This document shows positions 22,753-30,986 of a stretch of DNA of 33,218 nucleotides, one piece after another. The stretch covers positions 1 to 33,218 of the forward strand of contig JAHHTP010000019.1 in NCBI GenBank assembly GCA_020024615.1. The letters are read 5' to 3'. Every line of letters begins with the position of its first letter. The stretch's first letter is position 1. This stretch comes from Oscillospiraceae bacterium (lineage in GTDB: Bacteria; Bacillota; Clostridia; Oscillospirales; Ruminococcaceae). The translations under genes were made by a program, and so were the position numbers. The notes beneath the pieces are model-generated. The model was given only the letters and a program-made list of their open reading frames with translations. It made no database searches and was not told the DNA's origin.

Positions 22753-24282
22753 TTGAACAGGAAAATTTTATGGAGCTGGTTTCTTGTATTCTGTTTGCTG
22801 TTTACAGGTTGCAATACGCCACCTGTGCAAGAAGAAACTAGTAAACCAGTGACGGAAAGTAAATTGGAAGAACAGCCACAGCAATCGACCGCAAAAGCAA
22901 CCAGTTATCGTTTCTATTATGATAGCAGTGACAGTTTCCACCCATTTCAGGCAAAGACACAGACACAGTGTGATTTGTTTCCACTGCTTTATGACGGTTT
23001 AATCAAAGTTTCTCCAGAATATAAACTGGAATATCAGATTGCCAAATCGGTAAAAGTAAGCGGAAATACCTGTCGTGTCACTTTGAAGGAGGATACTGTC
23101 TTTTCAGATGGAACTTTCGTTACGCCCAAAGATGTTATAGATTCGTTGGAAATGGCTATGCAAAAGGGGAGTTTGTACGCTGCCCAACTTTCCGGAGTGA
23201 AAAGTATCCAGAAACAAAATGGTGATATTGTAATTGAATTGAAAAAAGCGAATCGCTTTTTTGCTTATAATTTGGATGTACCTATTATTAAAAGTGGTGT
23301 AGCTGAGAAAGAACTCCCTGTGGGATGTGGACGGTATGTTTTACATAAAAAAGGGAATTCTTACAGTATGAAACCGAATGTGGACTATGGTTCCAGCAAA
23401 AAATTGCTGGATATCGAACTTTCGCCATTAAAAAGCAATGAATCCAGGCTGTATGCTGTAAAAACCGGTGCAATTACTGCTTATGTGGAGAATTCAGCTG
23501 AAGATGCCGTTTCTACAACCGGTACATGGACAACATCAGTAAATTTGAATCATCTTGTGTTTTTGGGAATCAACCCAAAGAATAGCCTTTTATCTGCCCC
23601 GGTTGTGCGGCAGGCGATTCTACTTGGGATTGATAACAGCAGCATCCTGACGCAGGCGTATGGTTCACAGGGAATTACGACAAATACACCTGTTAATCCG
23701 CAGCTGACCAATGTGATGGAATATGATTTTTCGCAGCAGGAACAATATAATCCCGAAAAAGCGAAACAGATTCTGGAGGAGGCGGGCTATCATGTCACCG
23801 ATACCCATATCAGGACAAATGATTCTGGAAAACAGCTTTCTTTCAATCTGATGATAAATAAGAACAATTCATCCCGATATTCGGCGGCTTATCTCATTAG
23901 TGGCATGCTTGAGACGATCGGTATTGAGGTAAAAATCGAGCAGGTTAGTTTTGACGAGTATGCAGAGCGGATTGCATCGGGAGATTTTGATTTGTATCTT
24001 GGAGAAACCAGACAGAAGCTGGATTCTTCTTTGGATGTCTTCTTGACCGGCGCAGCAAGTAGCGGGATCAGCAAGGGGAGCAAACAATCTTTTTATTCCG
24101 CGGCAAATGCTTTTTTACAATCCCCAAAAGGTGAAAAAGTATTTTTTGATACATTTTTTAATGAGGTTCCAATGGTTCCGCTCTTATACAGGAACGGGCT
24201 GATGATATATAGCAAGAGTGTGCATAACACGGTTATTACCGCACCGCATGATATGTTTTACAATATTGCGGACTGGGTGTAA
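22753..24282 (+). CDS. ABC transporter solute-binding lipoprotein, family 5 (peptide-type), 509 aa
   Basis: This extracellular binding protein of the oligopeptide/dipeptide/nickel family (SBP_bac_5) presents substrate to an ABC importer. A lipoprotein signal ends in FTGC with C20 lipidated. The mature part shows the family order: an FHPFQAKTQTQCDLFPLLYDGLI-like opening, TLKEDTVFSDGTFVTPKDVIDSL, and later NPEKAKQILEEAGYH. The start is TTG 22753, seven bases after AGGAG; the in-frame TTG at 22747 is too near. No permease or ATPase genes are linked, so it is an orphan binding protein, and partner and ligand are unknown. It lies 12 bases after ymdB and is probably co-transcribed with it. Confidence 0.9.
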   Translation: MNRKILWSWFLVFCLLFTGCNTPPVQEETSKPVTESKLEEQPQQSTAKATSYRFYYDSSDSFHPFQAKTQTQCDLFPLLYDGLIKVSPEYKLEYQIAKSVKVSGNTCRVTLKEDTVFSDGTFVTPKDVIDSLEMAMQKGSLYAAQLSGVKSIQKQNGDIVIELKKANRFFAYNLDVPIIKSGVAEKELPVGCGRYVLHKKGNSYSMKPNVDYGSSKKLLDIELSPLKSNESRLYAVKTGAITAYVENSAEDAVSTTGTWTTSVNLNHLVFLGINPKNSLLSAPVVRQAILLGIDNSSILTQAYGSQGITTNTPVNPQLTNVMEYDFSQQEQYNPEKAKQILEEAGYHVTDTHIRTNDSGKQLSFNLMINKNNSSRYSAAYLISGMLETIGIEVKIEQVSFDEYAERIASGDFDLYLGETRQKLDSSLDVFLTGAASSGISKGSKQSFYSAANAFLQSPKGEKVFFDTFFNEVPMVPLLYRNGLMIYSKSVHNTVITAPHDMFYNIADWV

Positions 24283-24336
24283 TATCTTTGTGCAGGCACA
24301 GATAAAGTAAGATACTCTCTAGGAGGTTAAAGAATT

Positions 24337-25980
24337 ATGTTAACTGCATCTGTTTTCCGCCAGGCTGTTGTATCCGGCGCAAATAACATCACCAATTATC
24401 GTCAGAAAGTTGACGAATTAAATGTTTTCCCGGTTCCGGATGGTGATACTGGTACCAATATGTCTATGACCATCAATGCTATTATTCCGGCACTTGAAAA
24501 ACTGGATGAATCTGCTTCCGCGGCAGAGGTGGCTGCCTGTGTTGCTTCTGCATTGCTGCGTGGCGCACGAGGCAACTCCGGCGTTATTTTATCTTTGCTG
24601 TTTTCCGGTATTTCCAAAGGTTTCAAAGAGCATCAGGAAATCGATTCCTATGCATTCGCAGATAGCTTTGGAAAAGGTGTTGAGGCTGCATATAAAGCTG
24701 TGATGAAACCGACCGAGGGCACAATTTTAACCGTAGCTCGTCTGGCTGCTGAAAAAGGTAAAGAAGCAGCTTTATCCACCAATGATATTGGAATGCTGTT
24801 TGATATCATGCTGCGGGAAGCACAGAAAGCACTGGAAGATACACCAAATATGCTTCCAGTACTCAAAAAAGCAGGTGTTGTGGATGCTGGCGGTCAGGGA
24901 CTTGTTTACATCATGTCCGGTATGCTGTCTGTTATCCGGGATGGTATCATGGTAGAAGCATCTGAATCTTCTGATGTTACCGTTGAAAACTTTACTACAG
25001 CTGTTGCAGAATTTGATGAAGAAATCAACTTTACCTACTGCACAGAGTTTTTATTGGATCGCACAGCAGATTCTGATGAGAATGAGCTGCGTGAATATCT
25101 GATGACGATTGGCGACTGCGTAGTTGTTGTCGGCGACGAAGAAATTATCAAAGTTCATGTTCATACAGAGGAGCCGGGCAATGCGCTTCAGGCAGGCTTA
25201 AAACAGGGTGCACTGATTAAAGTAAAGATTGAAAACATGCGAAAACAGCATGAGGCTGCTATGGAACAGGCTGCTGCTGATAAAGAAGCAGAAGAAGAAT
25301 ATCCAGCAAAACCGGAAAAACCAATAGGATTTGTTGCTGTTGCAGCAGGTACTGGCATGCAGGAATTATTTATAGAGCTGGGTGTTGACAAAATGGTTAA
25401 GGGTGGTCAGACCATGAACCCGAGCACCGATGATATTTTAAGAGCAATTCAGAGTACACCAGCAGAAACGGTATTTGTACTTCCGAACAACAAAAATATC
25501 ATCATGGCGGCTGAGCAGGCTGTTGCACTTGCAGACCGTAATGTTTGTGTCCTGCCGACTAAGACCATTCCGCAAGGCTTGTCTGCAATGCTTGCTTATG
25601 ATCCGGATTCTGTTGCAAGTGTCAATCATGAAAATATGATGGATGCTGTAAAACATGTTCAGAGCGGTCAGGTTACTTTTGCAGCTCGTGATTCTGAGTT
25701 TGGCGGTCATATGATCAAAAAAGGCGAGATTCTGGCAATGGAGAACGGCAAACTGTCCTTTGTTGAAAAAGACATCAACAAAGCTCTGGTTAAAATGGCG
25801 CGTGATCTGACCAAGGCTGTGGAGGATGGTTTCTGCATGACTTTGATTTATGGTGAAGATGTTACAGAGGAGCAAGCCAATGCTGCACTCAAACAGCTTG
25901 AAAATAAATTCGATGATTATGAAATCAGCTTAGTAAAGGGTGATCAGCCGGTATATTACTACATCTTGTCCGTTGAATAA
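24337..25980 (+). CDS. fakA: DAK2/DegV-linked kinase subunit, fatty acid kinase FakA (YloV-like), 547 aa
   Basis: FakA phosphorylates fatty acids held by FakB (DegV) proteins for phospholipid synthesis. An N-terminal DhaL-type kinase domain carries the metal and nucleotide motif PDGDTGTNMS (D35, D37, N41) and the RGARGNSGVILS loop. The middle domain contains TEFLLD and the HVHTE segment, and the C-terminal DegV-like domain completes the usual 540-560 residues. AGGAGG directly upstream sets the start at ATG 24337. In Bacillus the gene lies between an asp23-like gene and recG, next to rpmB. Here asp23 is missing, recG follows, and rpmB is found 3 kb away on the other strand. Confidence 0.92.
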   Translation: MLTASVFRQAVVSGANNITNYRQKVDELNVFPVPDGDTGTNMSMTINAIIPALEKLDESASAAEVAACVASALLRGARGNSGVILSLLFSGISKGFKEHQEIDSYAFADSFGKGVEAAYKAVMKPTEGTILTVARLAAEKGKEAALSTNDIGMLFDIMLREAQKALEDTPNMLPVLKKAGVVDAGGQGLVYIMSGMLSVIRDGIMVEASESSDVTVENFTTAVAEFDEEINFTYCTEFLLDRTADSDENELREYLMTIGDCVVVVGDEEIIKVHVHTEEPGNALQAGLKQGALIKVKIENMRKQHEAAMEQAAADKEAEEEYPAKPEKPIGFVAVAAGTGMQELFIELGVDKMVKGGQTMNPSTDDILRAIQSTPAETVFVLPNNKNIIMAAEQAVALADRNVCVLPTKTIPQGLSAMLAYDPDSVASVNHENMMDAVKHVQSGQVTFAARDSEFGGHMIKKGEILAMENGKLSFVEKDINKALVKMARDLTKAVEDGFCMTLIYGEDVTEEQANAALKQLENKFDDYEISLVKGDQPVYYYILSVE

Positions 25981-26001
25981 TCCATCTGAAATCATCCTAT
26001 C

Positions 26002-26035
26002 AGCTGCTGCCTTTTTAAAAAGGTGGCAGCTTTTT
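26002..26035 (+). terminator. Terminator or attenuator between fakA and recG
   Basis: A 15-base arm (26002-26016) pairs with 26017-26031 with two G-U pairs. The innermost A-T pairs must open to form the loop, and TTTTT follows. It lies 16 bases before the recG ATG, so recG transcription from upstream must pass it. Confidence 0.75.
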
Positions 26036-26051
26036 GCAATAAGGAATCCGT

Positions 26052-28088
26052 ATGATTAAGTTAAATGACCCGATTACTGTCATGCCGGGAGTTGGACCTA
26101 AAAAAGAAAAAAATTTTGCCGCACTTAAAATTCGGACCGTATATGACCTTCTGCACCATTATCCGCGCGGATATCTGGATTTGACCCAGGCTGTTCCGAT
26201 TTTTATGGCACAGGACGGAGATACTGTATGTATTCGTGCGGTAATTACCCGAAAGCTAACCGGAGCATATCTGCCGAATCGCGGAAAGGGCAGAATGCAG
26301 TTGTTCAAATTATATGCGGCAGACGATTCGGGAAGTATGACAGTAAGTTTTTTTAATCAGCCGTATCTGTTTTCATCACTGAGCAGTGGAGAAACATATT
26401 ATTTTTATGGAAAATTCACGCGAGGAGAACACGGTGCGCAGATGGCGTCGCCGCAATGTTTTCTGGCGGAAACGGCACCACATGTTTTGCCAGTCTATCC
26501 ACAGACAGCTGGCATTAACAACAAATTTTTACAGGAACTTGTCAAAACAGCCTTTGTAGAATGTAAAGATCAACTTGCTGAACCGCTTCCGTCTTTTATG
26601 CGGGAAACATTATCGCTACTTTCTATTGAACAGGCGGTTTCTCAAATTCACTATCCCCAAAATATGAAGCTGCTTGATGCAGCAAAACGCCGGTTTGCAT
26701 TTGAGGAGATGCTCTGTTTTCAGCTGGGGCTTTCCCAGATGCGAAAAGAACGAACTGAACTGCAAAGTATACAGCTTTCAGATATGAGTCTGACTCCGTT
26801 TTATGATACGCTTTCATTTGAACTGACGGATGCACAGAAAAAGGCAATCGGTGACTGTGTATCGGATTTTTCTGGAACGGTGCCAATGAATCGTCTGATA
26901 CAGGGAGATGTTGGTTCGGGAAAAACGATGGTGGCTGCTGCAGCAATTTATCTAATGGCGAAAAACGGATATCAGAGTGCGTTTATGGCACCGACTGAGC
27001 TGCTCGCTGTGCAGCACTATGATAACTTGAAAAAGCTATTTGAGCCGCTTGGAATCGAATGTGTGCTTTTAATTGGTGGATTAAAGGCAAAAGAAAGACG
27101 CTATGCACAGGAGATGATACAGACTGGCGCAGGAAAAGTGGTAATTGGTACGCATGCGCTGATTTCACAGGGAGTAGAGTATGTTAAACTGGGACTTGTC
27201 ATTACAGATGAGCAGCACCGTTTTGGTGTGAATCAGCGTGGATTGTTGCAGCAGAAAGGTGAACATGTGCATACGCTGATTATGTCGGCGACACCTATCC
27301 CACGAACACTTGCCTTGCTGGTTTATGGTGATTTGGATGTATCCATTATTGATGAGCTGCCAAAAGGCCGCGTGCCGATTGAAACATTTGCATTGCCAAA
27401 TGAAAAGCGTGTTCGTGCGTTAAAGTTTGTGATGAAAGAAGTGCAGAAGGGGAGGCAGGCTTATATTGTATGTCCGGCTGTCGAGGATGGTCAAACCGAT
27501 CTGATCTCAGTCACAGCATATGCTGAGGCGTTACAAAAAACGCCGCTTGGAGTACTCAACACGGCTGTACTGCATGGTAAAATGAAATCAGCAGAAAAGG
27601 ATGCGGTTATGAAAGCATTTTCTTCTGGTGAGGTGCAGGTTTTAATTGCAACGACCGTTATAGAAGTCGGCATTGATGTACCGAATGCCACAGTGATGCT
27701 GATTGAAAATGCAGATCGTTTCGGTTTATCTCAGCTGCATCAGCTGCGCGGACGAGTGGGGCGCGGCAGTGAGCAGAGCTATTGTCTATTGCTTGCTGCT
27801 CATGCAACTGACCGGATTGAAATTATGACCAAGACCAATGATGGTTTTGAATTAGCGAAAGAAGACCTGAAGCTGCGCGGTGCGGGTGACTTTTTCGGCG
27901 ATCAGCAGCATGGTTTGCCGCCATTCAAGCTGCAAGAAGCGATGAATGATCCACGATTGATTGAGCAGGCGAAAACGGCTGCCGATGAGATTATTGCAGA
28001 AGATCCCGAACTGAATCAACAATATGTTCTGCTTGGAGAATCAGTCAAACGCTTATTCTCCCGCAATGAGCAGGAGAGTTTCAACTGA
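26052..28088 (+). CDS. recG: ATP-dependent DNA helicase RecG, 678 aa
   Basis: RecG remodels stalled replication forks and branch-migrates Holliday junctions. The N-terminal wedge/OB domain is seen in VGPKKEKNFAALKIRTVYDLLHHYPRGY and the following beta region. The helicase core has Walker A GDVGSGKTM, DEQHRFG (the RecG form of the DEAD-type box), SATPIPRTLAL, and the C-terminal helicase motifs ATTVIEVGIDVPNA and QLHQLRGRVGRG, followed by the GAGDFFG segment typical of RecG. Length is normal. AAGGA lies upstream of ATG 26052. A bidirectional terminator closes the gene. Confidence 0.97.
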   Translation: MIKLNDPITVMPGVGPKKEKNFAALKIRTVYDLLHHYPRGYLDLTQAVPIFMAQDGDTVCIRAVITRKLTGAYLPNRGKGRMQLFKLYAADDSGSMTVSFFNQPYLFSSLSSGETYYFYGKFTRGEHGAQMASPQCFLAETAPHVLPVYPQTAGINNKFLQELVKTAFVECKDQLAEPLPSFMRETLSLLSIEQAVSQIHYPQNMKLLDAAKRRFAFEEMLCFQLGLSQMRKERTELQSIQLSDMSLTPFYDTLSFELTDAQKKAIGDCVSDFSGTVPMNRLIQGDVGSGKTMVAAAAIYLMAKNGYQSAFMAPTELLAVQHYDNLKKLFEPLGIECVLLIGGLKAKERRYAQEMIQTGAGKVVIGTHALISQGVEYVKLGLVITDEQHRFGVNQRGLLQQKGEHVHTLIMSATPIPRTLALLVYGDLDVSIIDELPKGRVPIETFALPNEKRVRALKFVMKEVQKGRQAYIVCPAVEDGQTDLISVTAYAEALQKTPLGVLNTAVLHGKMKSAEKDAVMKAFSSGEVQVLIATTVIEVGIDVPNATVMLIENADRFGLSQLHQLRGRVGRGSEQSYCLLLAAHATDRIEIMTKTNDGFELAKEDLKLRGAGDFFGDQQHGLPPFKLQEAMNDPRLIEQAKTAADEIIAEDPELNQQYVLLGESVKRLFSRNEQESFN

Positions 28089-28098
28089 ATATAAAAAT

Positions 28099-28129
28099 AA
28101 CGCCCTATCCTTTTACAGAATAGGGCGTT
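28099..28129. terminator. Bidirectional terminator between recG and the HAD phosphatase gene
   Basis: A 10-bp perfect stem, AACGCCCTAT (28099-28108) with ATAGGGCGTT (28120-28129), and an 11-base loop. T-rich flanks on both strands (TTTGCTTAT on plus, TTATTTTTAT on minus) suit the convergent genes. Confidence 0.9.
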
Positions 28130-28132
28130 TGC

Positions 28133-28837
28133 TTATAATAATATATTTTTTAATTCATCAAAAGAAGTGACATGATAGGTGATCGGGATATTTTTTGGTG
28201 CAGGTGCCTTGTTGATAAAGCAGGAGTCGATTCCAGTGTTATAGGCTCCTTTCATATCAGAGGATACCGAATCGCCGATAAGTAATATTTGTGGTTTGCT
28301 GATTTCAGGATAGGTTTCAAAGACCTTGTCAAAAAACTGTGCAGACGGCTTTTCTGCACCAATTTCTTCTGAAATAAACAGGTGTTCAAAATATGTTTCC
28401 AAGCCGGAAAGTTTCATACGACTATATTGTACACTTGCTGTGCCGTTGGTGACGATGCATAGACGATATTGCTCTTTTGCGGCAGCGCAGAATTTGTCTG
28501 CTCCATCAAGCAACTTTCCACATTCACCAAGATGTTTAATGTATAAATCACACATTGATAAATAGTCGATCTTTTCTGGAAGGGTATATTTTTGCTGCTT
28601 CATCCATTCACCGGTACGCTGAAAACGCAGAATTTTCAACTGCGAACGGGTGACAAGTCCTTTTTCAAGATCCTTCCAAAGTTCATCATTGCATTTATGG
28701 TAGAATGCATAGATGTTTTCGTTATATTCCCAGCCGCAATCGGAAAATGTAGCGGAAAGGGCATGACGCTCTGCTGCATCAAAGTCAAGCAGGGTATTAT
28801 CTGCATCAAGCAGCAGTAATTTATATTTGGAAAGCAT
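28133..28837 (-). CDS. yjjG: HAD superfamily hydrolase, YjjG-like pyrimidine 5'-nucleotidase, 234 aa
   Basis: This is a predicted cytosolic phosphatase. YjjG relatives dephosphorylate pyrimidine and non-canonical nucleotides and so clean the nucleotide pool. Motif I is LLLDADNTLLDF with nucleophile D11 and acid D13. A helical cap follows, then motif II in CIVTNGT, the motif III lysine in EKPSAQFF, and motif IV GDSVSSDMKGA. The opening and length fit the YjjG group (TIGR02254) better than phosphoglycolate phosphatase. GGAGG lies just before the ATG. The gene follows rpmB by about 75 bases that include a terminator, so it is probably expressed by read-through. Confidence 0.9.
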   Translation of the reverse strand: MLSKYKLLLLDADNTLLDFDAAERHALSATFSDCGWEYNENIYAFYHKCNDELWKDLEKGLVTRSQLKILRFQRTGEWMKQQKYTLPEKIDYLSMCDLYIKHLGECGKLLDGADKFCAAAKEQYRLCIVTNGTASVQYSRMKLSGLETYFEHLFISEEIGAEKPSAQFFDKVFETYPEISKPQILLIGDSVSSDMKGAYNTGIDSCFINKAPAPKNIPITYHVTSFDELKNILL

Positions 28838-28861
28838 AGCATTACCTCCTGAAAAACAAAA

Positions 28862-28890
28862 AACTGCCGCGGGAAATTCCTACAGCAGTT
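28862..28890 (-). terminator. Terminator of rpmB
   Basis: AACTGCCG (28862-28869) pairs with CAGCAGTT (28883-28890), with one G-U pair, and the inner bases can pair further. On the minus strand TTTTTTGTTTT follows. It sits between rpmB and the HAD gene and may thin transcription into the latter. Confidence 0.8.
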
Positions 28891-28912
28891 AATATGTTCG
28901 TTTTTAAGCGAA

Positions 28913-29101
28913 TTACTGTGCACGCTGAACCAGGTTGGAACGCAGGCAGCGAGTGCAAGCATAAACGCGGCATGGGGTGCCGTTTACCACTGCTTTAACG
29001 CGTCTTACATTCGGTTTCCATGCGCGGTTGGATCTTCTGTGGGAGTGGGAAACTTTGATACCAAAGCTAACACCTTTGCCACAAATATCACATTTTGCCA
29101 T
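28913..29101 (-). CDS. rpmB: 50S ribosomal protein L28 (zinc-binding form), 62 aa
   Basis: L28 is a small protein of the large ribosomal subunit. The sequence opens with AKCDICGKG and carries SHSHRRSNRAWKPNVRRV, the usual L28 core, and ends in VQRAQ. Two CxxC pairs (C4/C7 and C49/C52) form a zinc ribbon, the C+ form, which in many bacteria has a zinc-free paralogue expressed under zinc limitation; no such paralogue is in this window. ATG 29101 is preferred over in-frame GTG 29110, since GGAGG lies directly before the latter. Promoter at 29166-29194. Confidence 0.97.
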   Translation of the reverse strand: MAKCDICGKGVSFGIKVSHSHRRSNRAWKPNVRRVKAVVNGTPCRVYACTRCLRSNLVQRAQ

Positions 29102-29125
29102 TATCTGCACCTCCTTTAAGGATAC

Positions 29126-29142
29126 ACCGTCAAGGGGACGGT
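29126..29142 (-). promoter_or_regulatory. Leader hairpin of rpmB
   Basis: A 6-bp perfect stem, ACCGTC (29126-29131) with GACGGT (29137-29142), and a five-base loop lie in the leader about 15 bases before the rpmB ribosome binding site. It has no T-tail. It could be a ribosomal protein autoregulation site, but I recognise no known class. Confidence 0.4.
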
Positions 29143-29165
29143 AAATTCATAAGTCAACATTTAAT

Positions 29166-29194
29166 ATCATAGCAGATTATCTGTAAAAAATCAA
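29166..29194 (-). promoter_or_regulatory. Sigma-A promoter of rpmB
   Basis: Minus strand TTGATT (29189-29194), 17-base spacer, TATGAT (29166-29171) preceded by TGC (extended -10). Start near 29160. No strong terminator separates it from kdgK upstream. Confidence 0.8.
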
Positions 29195-29229
29195 GTCCTT
29201 TTTAAAAATTTTTCTGAGAAAAGTGATTT

Positions 29230-30255
29230 TTATCGTTGTGTACGGCCGTTTTGCATACCATTTGCCAGATTTTCAATCTCCTCACAGCTGTTTAACGGAA
29301 AATCTCCCTCAATAGAATGTGCCAGAACTGCACTTGCAGTTGCAAATTCAACAGCCTCTAGTAGAGATTTTCTTTGATCTACAGAATAGATAAGGCCTGC
29401 TGCGAATGCATCACCACTACCAATACGATCCACAATCGGAATGCGATAACGACGAGAGAATGCCATTTGTGCGTTGGAATAGAGCATCGCACTAAAATAA
29501 TTATCGTTTGCACTGATGGTACGGCGGATCGTGATTGCTACGGTTTTGACTTTAAATTTTTCTAAAATCTGGTTGCAAATTTGGATATAACCTTCTTCTT
29601 TAATGTTGTCACCATCAATAAATTCATGACTCGGGACGATGCCAAACAGCAGTTTTGCGTGTTCTTCATTGATGATGCAAATATCAACATACGGTAAAAG
29701 TTCAGACATAATCTTGCCAGCTTTTTGTGTGTCCCACAGTTTCGAACGATAGTTGACATCACAGCATACGGTAATACCGCGTTCTTTTGCTTTTTGAGCG
29801 GCTTTCTTTGCAATTTCCACTTGATTGTCGGACAGAGCCGGGGAGATGCCAGTGAACACAAAGTATTTGGTATCATCTTCAAAGATGGTATCCCAGTTAA
29901 AATCCTCTACCAAGGCCTGAGAGAAAGCAGAGTATTTGCGATCATATACGACCTGGGAAGAACGCTGTGCAGCACCACGCTCCATGTAGTATGTACCAAT
30001 ACGCTCACCGCCTCGAACGATCTTACTGGTGCCGATACCGTAACGGCGCAGTTCATTAAATGCCGCTTGTCCGATGGCATGCACCGGAAGTTTGGTGACA
30101 TAATCGCAGGATAATCCCATACGGGTCAATCCTGCCGCAACATTTGCCTCTGCACCGCCGAACTGAATTTCAAAGGAGGTGGCCTGTTCAAAACGCTGAT
30201 AACCCGGAGGTGTCAAACGCATCATAAATTCACCGAAGGTAACTACTCTAGCCAT
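29230..30255 (-). CDS. kdgK: PfkB family sugar kinase, 2-keto-3-deoxygluconate kinase, 341 aa
   Basis: Predicted to phosphorylate 2-keto-3-deoxygluconate (KDG) with ATP to KDPG, the step before KDPG aldolase. The N-terminal MRLTPPGYQRFEQATSFEIQFGGAEANVA is the substrate-binding start of the KDG kinase branch. The C-terminal signature DRIGSGDAFAAG holds the catalytic Asp and anion hole. Length is normal. It starts three bases after the eda stop, so the two are translated together from the promoter at 30956-30984. Pairing with eda supports KDG over fructose or ribose as substrate. No uronate isomerase, dehydratase or transporter is nearby, so only the lower pathway is encoded here. Confidence 0.9.
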   Translation of the reverse strand: MARVVTFGEFMMRLTPPGYQRFEQATSFEIQFGGAEANVAAGLTRMGLSCDYVTKLPVHAIGQAAFNELRRYGIGTSKIVRGGERIGTYYMERGAAQRSSQVVYDRKYSAFSQALVEDFNWDTIFEDDTKYFVFTGISPALSDNQVEIAKKAAQKAKERGITVCCDVNYRSKLWDTQKAGKIMSELLPYVDICIINEEHAKLLFGIVPSHEFIDGDNIKEEGYIQICNQILEKFKVKTVAITIRRTISANDNYFSAMLYSNAQMAFSRRYRIPIVDRIGSGDAFAAGLIYSVDQRKSLLEAVEFATASAVLAHSIEGDFPLNSCEEIENLANGMQNGRTQR

Positions 30256-30258
30256 TGC

Positions 30259-30918
30259 TTATTCTCCTTTTCTGACGGATGCAGCAAGATCTGCTGCTGC
30301 TTGACTCAGTGTGCTAATTTGTGCATAATCCTTATTTTTCAACATCTCTTTGCTTAACATAAAGCTGCCGCCACATGCAGCAATTTTATCGAATTTCAAA
30401 TATTTTTCTAGATTATCCATCGAGATGCCGCCGGTCGGCATGAAAGAGAGCATCTGATATGGTGCGCTCATAGCTTTGATCATGGCAAGACCGCCTGCCG
30501 CTTCTGCTGGGAAGAACTTGACTAAGGTTAAGCCCTGGTCGATGGCTGCTTCTGCCTCTGTCGGGGTGCAGATGCCTGGAATCATTGGAATGCCGCGTTT
30601 TTTTGCTGCCGCTAGGGTACGCGGGTTTAATCCTGGGCTGACTAAGAAATCAGCACCTGCATCAGCTGCGGCATTAACTTGTTCAACTGTTAGAACAGTA
30701 CCTGCTGCAACGATCATTGTAGGAAATTCTTTTTTGATGGCTGCAATCGCATCCGCTGCAATGGCGGTGCGAAAAGTGACTTCTATTGCTGGAAGATTGC
30801 CGTCACAAAGTGCCTTAGCAGTTGGGATAACGGTATCCATATCATCTAAGGCTGCTACTGGCACAACTGCGATTTTACGCAGACAAGATTTTAATTCTGC
30901 CTCGTTCATATAATGCAT
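30259..30918 (-). CDS. eda: KDPG/4-hydroxy-2-oxoglutarate aldolase, 219 aa
   Basis: This class I aldolase splits KDPG into pyruvate and glyceraldehyde 3-phosphate. Active-site residues are visible: the Schiff-base lysine K134 in TLVKFFPAEA, the general acid/base E46 in IEVTFRT, the phosphate-binding GTVLT and PTGGIS segments, and SPGLNP between them. Length is typical. ATG 30918 follows a GGGGGA ribosome binding site; the longer in-frame start at 30969 lies upstream of the -10 element and is excluded. First gene of an eda-kdgK pair for catabolism of uronic acids, pectin- or gluconate-derived KDG. Confidence 0.93.
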   Translation of the reverse strand: MHYMNEAELKSCLRKIAVVPVAALDDMDTVIPTAKALCDGNLPAIEVTFRTAIAADAIAAIKKEFPTMIVAAGTVLTVEQVNAAADAGADFLVSPGLNPRTLAAAKKRGIPMIPGICTPTEAEAAIDQGLTLVKFFPAEAAGGLAMIKAMSAPYQMLSFMPTGGISMDNLEKYLKFDKIAACGGSFMLSKEMLKNKDYAQISTLSQAAADLAASVRKGE

Positions 30919-30955
30919 TTTTATAAATCCCCCTGTCATAAAATGGTTTGGTTTT

Positions 30956-30984
30956 ATTATAGCAGACATTCACCCATAAAACAA
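30956..30984 (-). promoter_or_regulatory. Sigma-A promoter of eda-kdgK
   Basis: Minus strand TTGTTT (30979-30984), 17-base spacer, TATAAT (30956-30961) preceded by TGC (extended -10). Its -35 lies directly after the stop of the glycosyltransferase gene at 30987. Confidence 0.85.
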
Positions 30985-30986
30985 GG

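Noticed and set aside
24283..24336. Promoter for fakA (TTGTGC, 17 bases, GATACT)
   Set aside because: The -10 is poor and the spacing match is likely chance in so short a gap; read-through from ymdB is as likely.
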